Assembly: GCA_910584325.1 (NCBI GenBank)
Contig: CAJTZH010000015.1
Location: 1 to 36,618, forward strand
Length of the DNA stretch: 36,618 nucleotides
Direction of reading: 5' to 3'
Source of the DNA: an uncultured Lachnospiraceae bacterium
GTDB taxonomy: Bacteria > Bacillota > Clostridia > Lachnospirales > Lachnospiraceae
Positions 16,683 to 24,421 of the stretch are shown piece after piece. The translations under genes and the position numbers were made by a program. The notes under the pieces were generated by a model. That model made no database searches and was not told the origin of the DNA. It was given only the letters and a program-made list of their open reading frames with translations. The number at the start of each line of letters is the position of its first letter. Position 1 is the first letter of the stretch.

Positions 16683-17501
16683 TCATTCAAGATTTAATTC
16701 TTTCAATATGTCCACTACTCTTTTTTGGAGCAGTGGATGTATTTTGTTTGGGGCAATCTGCGCAAGCGGTCTTAACACGAACTCCCGCTTATGCATTTCC
16801 ACATGCGGAATCGCGAGGTCGTTTTCCGAAACCACCTCGTCGTCATAGAAAATAATGTCCAAGTCAAGCGTTCTCGGTCCCCAGTGAACGGTCTTCACCC
16901 GGTTAGCGCGTTTTTCAATCCGTTTGCACACATGAAGCAGTTCTCTCGGCTGGTACAATGTCCGCACTTCCATACAGCTGTTTAAGAAATCCGCCTGATT
17001 TTCCATACCGTACGGCTTTGTCTCGATAGCGTCGGCAATTTTTAAAAGCACGCAGTTTTCGTCCGCGTCAATCTCGTCCGCCGCCATATCGAGATACCCC
17101 TGTCTGTCGCCCATGTTAGAACCGACAGCGATATACGCCGTATGCCACTTACGGTTTATCTTTACCGATACAAAATCGACAGGAAGCCCTATCGGCGCCC
17201 ACGGTTTTTTAACTTCAAGCTCCACTTCCCGAAGGCTTGGAATAGTAAGAAGCATCTGTTTTGCGAGATGTTCCGCCGCCGCTTCAATCAGTTTATATGT
17301 ATTTTTCTTCATAAATTCAGTGATAAAACGGCACACTTCCCCGTAATCTATCGACTTATCCAATTCGTCAAGCAGTCCCGCTTTTCTCGTACCCGTATAG
17401 AGCGCTGCGCTTACGATAAATTTCTGTCCCAGTTTCTTTTCCTCGGGAAATACGCCGTGATTACAGTATACTTCCAAACCTTCAATGACGATGCAATCCA
17501 T
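16683..17501 (-). CDS. folK: Bifunctional dihydroneopterin aldolase / HPPK
   Basis: A FolB-FolK fusion of 272 aa carrying two successive steps of pterin synthesis. Residues 1-118 are FolB: IEGLEVYCNHGVFPEEKKLGQ with the substrate Glu, and VKKPWAPIGLP with the catalytic Lys. Residues 120-272 are FolK (6-hydroxymethyl-7,8-dihydropterin pyrophosphokinase): AYIAVGSNMGDR, VHWGPRTLDLDIIFYDD and AIPHVEMHKREFVLRPL. It is the last gene of the folate operon and starts two bases after the folP stop. The fusion puts the aldolase product next to the kinase that uses it. Confidence 0.96.
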   Translation of the reverse strand: MDCIVIEGLEVYCNHGVFPEEKKLGQKFIVSAALYTGTRKAGLLDELDKSIDYGEVCRFITEFMKKNTYKLIEAAAEHLAKQMLLTIPSLREVELEVKKPWAPIGLPVDFVSVKINRKWHTAYIAVGSNMGDRQGYLDMAADEIDADENCVLLKIADAIETKPYGMENQADFLNSCMEVRTLYQPRELLHVCKRIEKRANRVKTVHWGPRTLDLDIIFYDDEVVSENDLAIPHVEMHKREFVLRPLAQIAPNKIHPLLQKRVVDILKELNLE

Positions 17502-17503
17502 CT

Positions 17504-18316
17504 TTATCTCCCTTCCCTAAGAACTGCCTGTACCATTTCAAGCGCCTGCCTGTTTTCGAGGCAGTCATGCACCCGGTAAAACGAACAGCCTTTCATTGCG
17601 CCGATGACGGTCGTCGCCGCTGTTCCCACCACCCTCTCTTCGGGTGGTACATCAAGCGTCAGTCCGATAACTGATTTTCTCGACGTTCCCAAAAGAACAG
17701 GACAGCCAAGCTCCAAAACCCGTTCCAGATGATTGAGTATGATTAAGTTCTGTTCATAGGTCTTTGCAAAACCAACGCCCGGGTCGAGAATAATCTGTTC
17801 TTTCCTGATTCCTGCACGCTGTGCAATCGCCAGAGACTGCCTTAAATCCTCCAGCACGTCTTCTATAAAATTTTCATAAACGGCTTCCTTTCTGTTATGC
17901 ATCAGGCAGCACGGCACGTTATAATCCGCAATCAGAGACGCCGTTTTCTCATCATATTTCAGTCCCCAGATATCATTGACAAGGTCGGCTCCTGCCTTTA
18001 ACGCCTCCTCACAGACAGCCGGTTTATAGGTGTCAATCGATACCGGGATGTCAAATTCTGCCTTAATTTTTTCAATATACGGAATGACCCGTTCTATTTC
18101 TTCGGCTTCCGCGATAGGGAGATGTCCGGGTCTTGTAGACTCACCGCCGATATCGATAATATCCACTCCCTGTTCTATCATCTGCTCCGTGTGCGAAAGC
18201 GCTGCGTCCATCGTGTTCCATTTCCCGCCGTCGGAAAATGAATCCGGCGTTACGTTCAAAATTCCCATAATGTACATCTTGTGTTCCGTGTCAAAATTCC
18301 TGCCGCCAATTATCAT
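17504..18316 (-). CDS. folP: Dihydropteroate synthase
   Basis: Condenses p-aminobenzoate with the pterin pyrophosphate; the sulfonamide target. 270 aa TIM barrel. MGILNVTPDSFSDGG (about 16-30), DIIDIGGESTRPG (about 54-66), NDIWG, LDPGVGFAKTYEQN, LLGTSRKSVIG and the terminal RVHD are all present, so the enzyme should be active. Its ATG follows the TAA of the HD-domain gene with no gap, indicating translational coupling. Confidence 0.97.
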   Translation of the reverse strand: MIIGGRNFDTEHKMYIMGILNVTPDSFSDGGKWNTMDAALSHTEQMIEQGVDIIDIGGESTRPGHLPIAEAEEIERVIPYIEKIKAEFDIPVSIDTYKPAVCEEALKAGADLVNDIWGLKYDEKTASLIADYNVPCCLMHNRKEAVYENFIEDVLEDLRQSLAIAQRAGIRKEQIILDPGVGFAKTYEQNLIILNHLERVLELGCPVLLGTSRKSVIGLTLDVPPEERVVGTAATTVIGAMKGCSFYRVHDCLENRQALEMVQAVLREGR

Positions 18317-18829
18317 TTACACAATTCCTCTATTCTTCTTATTTTCATTCCAGTTACAGTCCTCATACGCGCCGCACAAAAAACAGTTGCGCGACTTCTT
18401 GTCCGCACGGTATAAAACCTGCGATAAAAGCTCCTGTCCGTTATTTTCACCATGCTCCAAAATCGCCACGCAGATAGCGTCGATTTCATCTTTTTCATAT
18501 CCGCAGTCTTTTAAAATCTGCTTCGCAAGCTTTGCTCCAAGCGCAGAGTGGCTGCCCTCTCCCCGATACTGACCTGCTCTTCCGATATCGTGAAGAAGCG
18601 CTGCGCCGTACATGACATCCTTTGGGATATCATAGTTATTCTCCAGAATATCAATATACCCAATGCGTGCCACAGAAAGAAGATGCTCCATACCATGTCC
18701 GCAAAAAATTCTGTTTTGTTCCAGTTCTTCTATCTCTTTTATTATTTTTTTAAAAACCGCATGTTCTATTATTCGGTTATATCGTTCTTTCCGCACTGTC
18801 CTGCTCCATTCTGCCTGCGCTGCTGCCAC
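18317..18829 (-). CDS. HD-domain phosphohydrolase in the folate operon
   Basis: 170 aa. Metal-binding residues of an HD hydrolase are visible: H in GHGMEHLLSVAR, the HD pair in AALLHDIGRAGQ, H in GEGSHSALGAKLA and H in AILEHGENNG. The C-terminus carries a small Cys cluster, CFLCGAYEDCNW, that is not part of the standard domain. It lies between folE and folP and is coupled to folP. No Nudix dihydroneopterin-triphosphate pyrophosphatase is present in this operon. An HD enzyme doing that dephosphorylation is an attractive but unproven idea. The start is uncertain: GTG 18829 has a poor site, while GTG 18796 (VRKERYNR) has GGAG 7 bases before it. Confidence 0.82.
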   Translation of the reverse strand: MAAAQAEWSRTVRKERYNRIIEHAVFKKIIKEIEELEQNRIFCGHGMEHLLSVARIGYIDILENNYDIPKDVMYGAALLHDIGRAGQYRGEGSHSALGAKLAKQILKDCGYEKDEIDAICVAILEHGENNGQELLSQVLYRADKKSRNCFLCGAYEDCNWNENKKNRGIV

Positions 18830-18845
18830 GCCGCCTATGTCATCC

Positions 18846-19403
18846 TCACGCCTTCACCAGATTGAAAAACGTATTTTGAAGGTTCTCGTTTCCCTCAAAT
18901 GCGCCGCGGCACACATAGGTCACCGTTTTGCTTCCCGGTTTCTTAATACCGCGCATGGTCATGCACATATGCTCCGCCTCAATCATCACCATCACGCCCT
19001 TTGGAGCAAGATTCTCCATCAGCGCGTCGGCAATCTGCGCCGTCAGTTGTTCCTGTATCTGAAGCCGTCTTGCGAAAACCTCCACCGTTCTTGCGAGCTT
19101 ACTGATTCCTACGACTTTATCATTCGGAATATAGGCGACATGCGCCTTTCCGTAAAACGGAAGCATATGGTGCTCGCACATCGAGTACAGCGTAATATCC
19201 TTTTCCACTATCATCTCGTTGTTTGACGCGTGAAATGTTTTGGACAAATGCTTATCTGCCGAATCGTTCATTCCCGCAAAAATTTCCTCATACATTCTCG
19301 CGATTCTGTCCGGCGTTTCAAGCAGTCCTTCTCTGCTCCCGTCCTCTCCGACGCCCTCTAAGATTAGTTTTACGCCCTCTATGATTTTATCCTTATCTAC
19401 CAT
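18846..19403 (-). CDS. folE: GTP cyclohydrolase I
   Basis: First step of folate synthesis: GTP to 7,8-dihydroneopterin triphosphate. 185 aa, typical of the short bacterial type. SMCEHHMLPFYGKAHVAYIP carries the zinc Cys and His, GISKLARTVEVFARRLQIQE is the conserved helix, and AEHMCMTMRGIKKPGSKT supplies the second zinc Cys and substrate contacts. ATG 19403 (MVDKDK) follows GGAGGACATC; the longer ORF starts at a TTG that lies in the Shine-Dalgarno region itself. It is followed by the HD gene 17 bases later and preceded by folC with a 45-bp gap. Confidence 0.97.
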   Translation of the reverse strand: MVDKDKIIEGVKLILEGVGEDGSREGLLETPDRIARMYEEIFAGMNDSADKHLSKTFHASNNEMIVEKDITLYSMCEHHMLPFYGKAHVAYIPNDKVVGISKLARTVEVFARRLQIQEQLTAQIADALMENLAPKGVMVMIEAEHMCMTMRGIKKPGSKTVTYVCRGAFEGNENLQNTFFNLVKA

Positions 19404-19448
19404 GATGTCCTCCAACTTAACGTATCATGAATACTGCGTATTCTATGA

Positions 19449-20747
19449 TTAGTAAATCAAATATCTTTTTAAATCTCCAAGAAATGATAACGAGCCAAAC
19501 ACCACAATCGCAGTTTTTTCATGATGAAGCTGCATGGCAATCTGATTTGCCACCTCAACACCCGCCTCAATTCTGCCGGCTGCCACTACCGGAATATTTC
19601 TTGTTTTCACCTTGTCTATGGCATCCTTTAACTCCGTGTCCGAAAGCGCTCTTTTGTTGTCGGGATGAATTGTAATAATGGCATCCGCCAGGGCGTTTGT
19701 GAGCTGTATCATCTGCGGATAATCTTTATCCTTTAACACACCCATAATCAATATTAATGTAAATCCGTCCAGATATTCCCTCACTGATTGGACAAATGCT
19801 CTTGCCCCGTCAGGATTGTGCGCCCCGTCCATAATCATGAGCGGTCTTGCCTGAAGCACTTCAAATCTTCCCGTCCAGACGGTATCTTCAATACCCATTC
19901 TAATCTGCTCATCGGATACCGCAAACCCGTTCTCTCCAAGCACTCTTATCGTCTCTATTGCCGCCGCCGCGTTATATAACTGATGTTCCCCAAGAAGCCT
20001 TGTTTTTAATCCTTTTAATTCTCCATAATCAAACACCTGACCGGAAAGATTGTTTCTCTTCCTCACAAGCGCCCCCGGCTTTGTAAGCGTAAGCGCACTG
20101 TCCGTCTTTGCGCACTGCTCTCTTACAATATCCTCAACTTCCCTGCTCTGCGCGTACAGCACTACCGGTGCGCCATCTTTGATAATTCCTGCCTTACACG
20201 CGGCAATCTCCTGTAAATTATTGCCGATAATTCCCACATGGTCAAGACTGACAGAAGTAATCACACTGCACAAAGTCGTCTCAATCACATTCGTGGAATC
20301 GTCTCTTCCGCCCATTCCTGTCTCCAAAACAACAATATCTACATTTTCATTGAGAAAATATAAAAACGCCATCGCCGTTTCTGCCTCAAAAACGGTTGGC
20401 TGCGCAAAACCATCCCTGACCATATCGTCACAGGCTGTCTTCACAACCTCCATAATGACGGCGACTGCCTGCGTAGGAATATACTCTCCATCTATCTGTA
20501 TCTTTTCACAGTAGGAATCAATAACAGGCGAAATAAACCGTCCCGTCCGGTATCCCGCTCCTGTAAGAATGGTTGAAATGTACGCAAGTGTGGAACCTTT
20601 TCCGTTCGTCCCCGCAATATGGACAAACTGCAGGCGGTTCTGGGGATTCCCAAGCCGTCGGAGAAGTTCTCTTGTTGTGTCAAGCCCCAGCACGGTGCCG
20701 CTCTTTCCTATTTTTTCCAAATAATCCATTGCCTGTGCGAATGTCAT
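19449..20747 (-). CDS. folC: Folylpolyglutamate synthase / dihydrofolate synthase
   Basis: Adds glutamate to dihydropteroate and to folates. 432 aa of the Mur ligase type. The P-loop lies in HIAGTNGKGSTLAYIS (about 43-58), followed by VLETGMGGRDDSTNVI, SLDHVGIIGN (metal and ATP contacts) and MIMDGAHNPDGARAF in the C-terminal domain. ATG 20747 follows AAAGGAAACAGACA. It is the first gene of the folate cluster. The membrane protein gene upstream ends 36 bases before it, so a shared transcript is possible. Confidence 0.96.
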   Translation of the reverse strand: MTFAQAMDYLEKIGKSGTVLGLDTTRELLRRLGNPQNRLQFVHIAGTNGKGSTLAYISTILTGAGYRTGRFISPVIDSYCEKIQIDGEYIPTQAVAVIMEVVKTACDDMVRDGFAQPTVFEAETAMAFLYFLNENVDIVVLETGMGGRDDSTNVIETTLCSVITSVSLDHVGIIGNNLQEIAACKAGIIKDGAPVVLYAQSREVEDIVREQCAKTDSALTLTKPGALVRKRNNLSGQVFDYGELKGLKTRLLGEHQLYNAAAAIETIRVLGENGFAVSDEQIRMGIEDTVWTGRFEVLQARPLMIMDGAHNPDGARAFVQSVREYLDGFTLILIMGVLKDKDYPQMIQLTNALADAIITIHPDNKRALSDTELKDAIDKVKTRNIPVVAAGRIEAGVEVANQIAMQLHHEKTAIVVFGSLSFLGDLKRYLIY

Positions 20748-20783
20748 TGTCTGTTTCCTTTCTTTTGACGTTGGTTCATACGA

Positions 20784-21557
20784 TTACTGCTTCTTGTTTC
20801 CCCCGCTCTGCCTGCCGGCAAACGCAATTTCTGCTTCCTGTTTCTCCTCCTCATAAAGGCGCATAAAACCTGCGCGGTCTTCCTCATAGAGTTTTTCCAA
20901 TGCAGAAGGTAAATCAGCTATATCATGCTGCGTACCGTAGTCCTCAAAAACGTTTGGTATATACTGATAAATATCCTCCGCCACTTTCATCGTATGCTCA
21001 ATATCATTTCCATCAAAATCAATCAGCTTTTTCTCCGTAAATATCAAAAGACGCACATAATAAGGACCACCCTTATATCCTGTCTGGGCGCATATCCAAT
21101 AAATTTTATCACGCGGAATAGCGGTTATTTTACCGATTTCCCTGATAAGAAGCACGTAAGAGGGAAGTATCGTGATTCTGTCGCTATACTTTTTTATCGT
21201 CTTATGGTTCATGAATCCTTCATACAAAATTTTGCCTTCAGCAGCTTCCCTGTTGATAATCTCTGCCACTGCCTCTCTGGTATCTTCCTCAAGGGGAAGA
21301 AGCAGATTCGCGCCGTTTTTTGCAGGCAGTATGGATACCAGCAGCCAGACTGTGGTACAAAACAGCATCAGTCCCGCCATAACGACAAAGATGGCAAACA
21401 GCTTTTTATCATCCGGATTACTGAAATCGATGGAATCTTTCACTGCAAAATAAAGAAATGCGCAAATGCAGGAAAAAAATACAAATACACCCAAACACAG
21501 TTTACGCCGTCTTGCATTCCCCTTAATTGATTCCTGCTCTAAGTATTCCCATGCCAT
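20784..21557 (-). CDS. Membrane protein of unknown function (257 aa)
   Basis: I do not recognise the family. Two hydrophobic helices near residues 22-38 and 52-75 are followed by a cytoplasmic or surface domain of about 170 residues. That domain has a beta-rich stretch (KYSDRITILPSYVLLIRE, then PYYVRLLIFTEKKLIDF), which looks like a PH-like or membrane-associated fold, and ends in a charged Glu-rich helix. ATG 21557 (MAWEYLEQ) has GGGAGG ten bases upstream; the upstream ATG at 21581 has no ribosome site. It lies 36 bases before folC and may be co-transcribed with it without any functional link. Confidence 0.7.
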   Translation of the reverse strand: MAWEYLEQESIKGNARRRKLCLGVFVFFSCICAFLYFAVKDSIDFSNPDDKKLFAIFVVMAGLMLFCTTVWLLVSILPAKNGANLLLPLEEDTREAVAEIINREAAEGKILYEGFMNHKTIKKYSDRITILPSYVLLIREIGKITAIPRDKIYWICAQTGYKGGPYYVRLLIFTEKKLIDFDGNDIEHTMKVAEDIYQYIPNVFEDYGTQHDIADLPSALEKLYEEDRAGFMRLYEEEKQEAEIAFAGRQSGGNKKQ

Positions 21558-21596
21558 ATCTGTGATTCCTCCCGGTTTCATTTAAGTTTTCCGATA

Positions 21597-22154
21597 CTAC
21601 CTGGTTATCCAATATCCGTCATAGGCGTATCCGGTTTTTCCAATCAGCAGCTGTTGCGATTTCGTAAATCCTGCTTTCTGAATTGCTTTTATTCTTTCTA
21701 CCGCATATAACGGAGCTTTCGTAATCACACCGTTACACCCCAACAGTTCTTCAAGTTTTGGCGTGATAAGCGAAAAAATGTCATACAGTACATCTTCCTG
21801 TTCATAATCGCTTCTCACATCCACTCTTAAAATTCCCATATGATTAAATTTATCTTCTGAAACTCTCAAACATAATTCTATTGTTCCGATTACACCTGAT
21901 GCTGCCTTATCAACAATAGAAAGTCTGACAAACCAGCCGTTTTCATATGACATATGCCAAAATTCAAGCGCTTCTGACATTCTTTCTTTCGTCGCGTAAT
22001 AAAAATTATCTCCATCGCAGTTATCACTATTAAAGAACGGCAGTGCATTTTTATCGCTGTATACTTTTAATAAATCATCGCAATCTTCATTTTGAAATAA
22101 TCGGACAAAAAATTTTTTGCTTTCAAATTCCGGACAGTTTTCATAAATATTCAT
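21597..22154 (-). CDS. GNAT-family N-acetyltransferase
   Basis: 185 aa with the acetyl-CoA-dependent acetyltransferase pattern: an N-terminal FVRLFQNEDCDDLLKVYSD helix/strand, then IGTIELCLRV (beta 4), ILRVDVRSDY (motif A strand) and the terminal YAVERIKAIQKAGFTKS-like helix and strand. The pyrophosphate loop Q/RxxGxG/A is not clear, so activity may be altered. Its substrate is unknown; relatives modify ribosomal proteins or small molecules. It lies in an accessory stretch with a small membrane protein and a DUF4145 protein. Confidence 0.75.
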   Translation of the reverse strand: MNIYENCPEFESKKFFVRLFQNEDCDDLLKVYSDKNALPFFNSDNCDGDNFYYATKERMSEALEFWHMSYENGWFVRLSIVDKAASGVIGTIELCLRVSEDKFNHMGILRVDVRSDYEQEDVLYDIFSLITPKLEELLGCNGVITKAPLYAVERIKAIQKAGFTKSQQLLIGKTGYAYDGYWITR

Positions 22155-22249
22155 AAGATATCTCCATTTGTATTTCCCATTACAAAATATTTAAAGGCTC
22201 ATTTTCAGCCAATATATCATTTCAAAAGAGTAGTAAATTTACTCCCTTC

Positions 22250-22423
22250 TCAAAGATGTGCACGTATCCATTTATAAATACGATAGTAAATTTCACCCAA
22301 AAACAGACAGATTATTATGAAAACAGACCATCTTAACAGACCAAAAACAGATGAAATTATATAGCCCATCCACAAAAATATTAAAGCAATGACAAATAGC
22401 GTTATTATTCCGATATATTTCAT
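22250..22423 (-). CDS. Two-helix small membrane protein (57 aa)
   Basis: 57 aa starting MKYIGIITLF, with helices at about 3-22 and 27-46 and a basic C-terminus (YRIYKWIRAHL). AAGGAG lies nine bases before ATG 22423. The longer ORF to 22489 would begin at TTG with no site. It lies 62 bases after the DUF4145 gene on the same strand. No family is recognised. The palindrome AGTAAATTTACT (22232-22243) just after its stop, followed on minus by CTCTTTTG, may be a weak terminator. Confidence 0.55.
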   Translation of the reverse strand: MKYIGIITLFVIALIFLWMGYIISSVFGLLRWSVFIIICLFLGEIYYRIYKWIRAHL

Positions 22424-22485
22424 ATTCCGCATCTCCTTAAATTCTGATCCATATATTTCATGATATAAATTATCCCAAGTCCATA

Positions 22486-23148
22486 TCAATTACCGTTACC
22501 ATCTCTTTTGTTAATCCCGTCAAGCGCACCCTGCGGCAGATTAGAATAAATTTCACTGATTTTCTTTGGCTGTGTAATCAGCTGCTCAACAATAATATTT
22601 AAAAGAGAAAACAACGTTTCCGCAACCTCGCTCTTTTCATCAAGGTCAATACTTCCGGGATGTACGGCGTTATTTCCGATAACCCGTACCGAATCCAACG
22701 CCTGCTGTATCTGGACAGACAACCCCTTACTCACAAGCTGACCGATATCATCATTGATATTTTTACCTTTTTCGCCCAACTCCTTACATAATAACTGAAC
22801 AGCCAGACGGAGTAATGCCGCCGACGCTCTTTTCGAAGACGAATAAACTTCCATTGCCTCTAAATATATATTTTTCACACTTTCCGGCATATCCTCCACA
22901 GGCATCGGTATGCTGCTTTTTCTCGGAAAAATCATCCTGCCGTTATTCCAGACATGATACGACTCACAGGAGGCACATGTGGAAACTGACAGTGTTTCCG
23001 CTCCCGTTTCACCTCGTTGATTATATAATCCATAGTTTCTCCCATGCTCCATAACATCATAACTGCTCCATGAAATGCTGCTGAGCGTATCACAATACGG
23101 ACACGTAAAACTTCTCTCTAAATATTTTGGTTCTATGTATTTCCCCAT
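22486..23148 (-). CDS. DUF4145-type protein with N-terminal zinc ribbon
   Basis: 220 aa. An N-terminal Cys4 ribbon, CPYC near residue 16 and CASC near residue 57, precedes a helical domain with VRVIGNNAVHPG, which is the hallmark of DUF4145 (also found in restriction-type and nucleic-acid-associated proteins). The biological role of the family is not established. The zinc ribbon suggests binding to nucleic acid or protein. Its ATG lies 58 bases downstream of the methyltransferase stop, on the same strand. Confidence 0.78.
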   Translation of the reverse strand: MGKYIEPKYLERSFTCPYCDTLSSISWSSYDVMEHGRNYGLYNQRGETGAETLSVSTCASCESYHVWNNGRMIFPRKSSIPMPVEDMPESVKNIYLEAMEVYSSSKRASAALLRLAVQLLCKELGEKGKNINDDIGQLVSKGLSVQIQQALDSVRVIGNNAVHPGSIDLDEKSEVAETLFSLLNIIVEQLITQPKKISEIYSNLPQGALDGINKRDGNGN

Positions 23149-23206
23149 ACCTTTTTACCTCGGTTTCATAAATTTATCATTATTTAAGTTTATCCATTTT
23201 ATGTAT

Positions 23207-24409
23207 CTACAACTCGTCACACACCTGAAAAATATAAAACTTCAAATACAGCGATTCGTCCGCCGCCCACAGAATCGGGTGGTCCGGCGACTGCGTTCTG
23301 TACTCAATCTGCCTTAACCGCTTTCTTGCGCCTCTCGCCGCCTCATGGATGGTCTTTGCGAATAAATCCGGCTCCATAAAATGTGAGCAGGAACAGGTTG
23401 CCAGATACCCTCCGTCCCTGACGAGCTTCATGCCGCGAATATTAATCTCACGGTATCCCTTGACCGCGTTTTTTACGGAATTACGAGATTTGGTAAATGC
23501 AGGCGGGTCAAGAATTACAAGGTCAAACTTCTCTCCCTTTGCCTCCAGTTCCGGCAGCAGTTCAAACACATCGGCACAGCAAAAGGTCACTCTGTCTTCC
23601 ACGCTGTTTAACACAGCATTTTCTCTTGCCTGATTGACCGCAAGTTCTGAGGCGTCCACTCCAAGCACGCTTTTCGCGCCTGCCATTGCCGCGTTTAACG
23701 CAAAGGACCCCGTATGGGTAAAACAGTCAAGCACTTTAGCTCCCTTTGCCAGTTTCCAGATTGCCTTTCTGTTAAGTTTCTGGTCCAGAAAAAATCCTGT
23801 TTTCTGCCCGTCTTCCACATCGACATAATATTTTACGCCGTTTTCCTCAATGAGAACTTTCGTGTCAAAAGACTCTCCGATAAATCCTTTCACACGCTCC
23901 ATTCCTTCATTGAGACGTACTTTGGCGTCGCTTCGTTCATAGACGCCGCGAATTGTCATTCCATATTCGGCAAGCACTTTTTTCACACATTCTACAATCG
24001 TCAGTTTCATGCGCTCTATTCCCAGCGCAAGGGACTGCACCACAAGCACGTCCGCAAATTTATCTACCACAATTCCCGGCAGAAAATCCGCCTCGCCGAA
24101 AATCAGACGGCAGGAAGACATGTCGATTATCTTCCTGCGGTATTCTATAGCCGCGCGTACACGGCGCAAAAAAAATGCCTCATCTACTACATTTTCCTTA
24201 TGCCGCGCCATGATGCGCACCGTAATCTTAGAGTTGGTATTGATAAATCCATATCCCATGAAATATCCGTCGAAATCATGAACCTCCACCAGCTCCCCGT
24301 TCTCGAAATCACCCTCGGTTCCTGCAATCTCATTATCATATATCCACATTCCGCCTGACTTTAAAACGCGTCCTCCGCCTTTTTTCAGCTTCACTACAGC
24401 ATATGCCAT
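23207..24409 (-). CDS. Class I SAM-dependent rRNA methyltransferase, RlmI-like (COG1092)
   Basis: 400 aa. An N-terminal PUA RNA-binding domain (about 1-75, VLKSGGMWIYDNEI) leads to an EEHUP-like segment and then the Rossmann methyltransferase domain: motif I VLDCFTHTGSFALNAAMAG, acidic strand VLGVDASELAV, motif IV LVILDPPAFTKSR, and the late Cys motif YLATCSCSHFM. In E. coli the homologue makes m5C1962 in 23S rRNA; the same target is likely here but cannot be proven. It starts 12 bases after the ClpX-like gene and is probably in the same operon. Confidence 0.92.
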   Translation of the reverse strand: MAYAVVKLKKGGGRVLKSGGMWIYDNEIAGTEGDFENGELVEVHDFDGYFMGYGFINTNSKITVRIMARHKENVVDEAFFLRRVRAAIEYRRKIIDMSSCRLIFGEADFLPGIVVDKFADVLVVQSLALGIERMKLTIVECVKKVLAEYGMTIRGVYERSDAKVRLNEGMERVKGFIGESFDTKVLIEENGVKYYVDVEDGQKTGFFLDQKLNRKAIWKLAKGAKVLDCFTHTGSFALNAAMAGAKSVLGVDASELAVNQARENAVLNSVEDRVTFCCADVFELLPELEAKGEKFDLVILDPPAFTKSRNSVKNAVKGYREINIRGMKLVRDGGYLATCSCSHFMEPDLFAKTIHEAARGARKRLRQIEYRTQSPDHPILWAADESLYLKFYIFQVCDEL

Positions 24410-24421
24410 TTGATACTCCTC

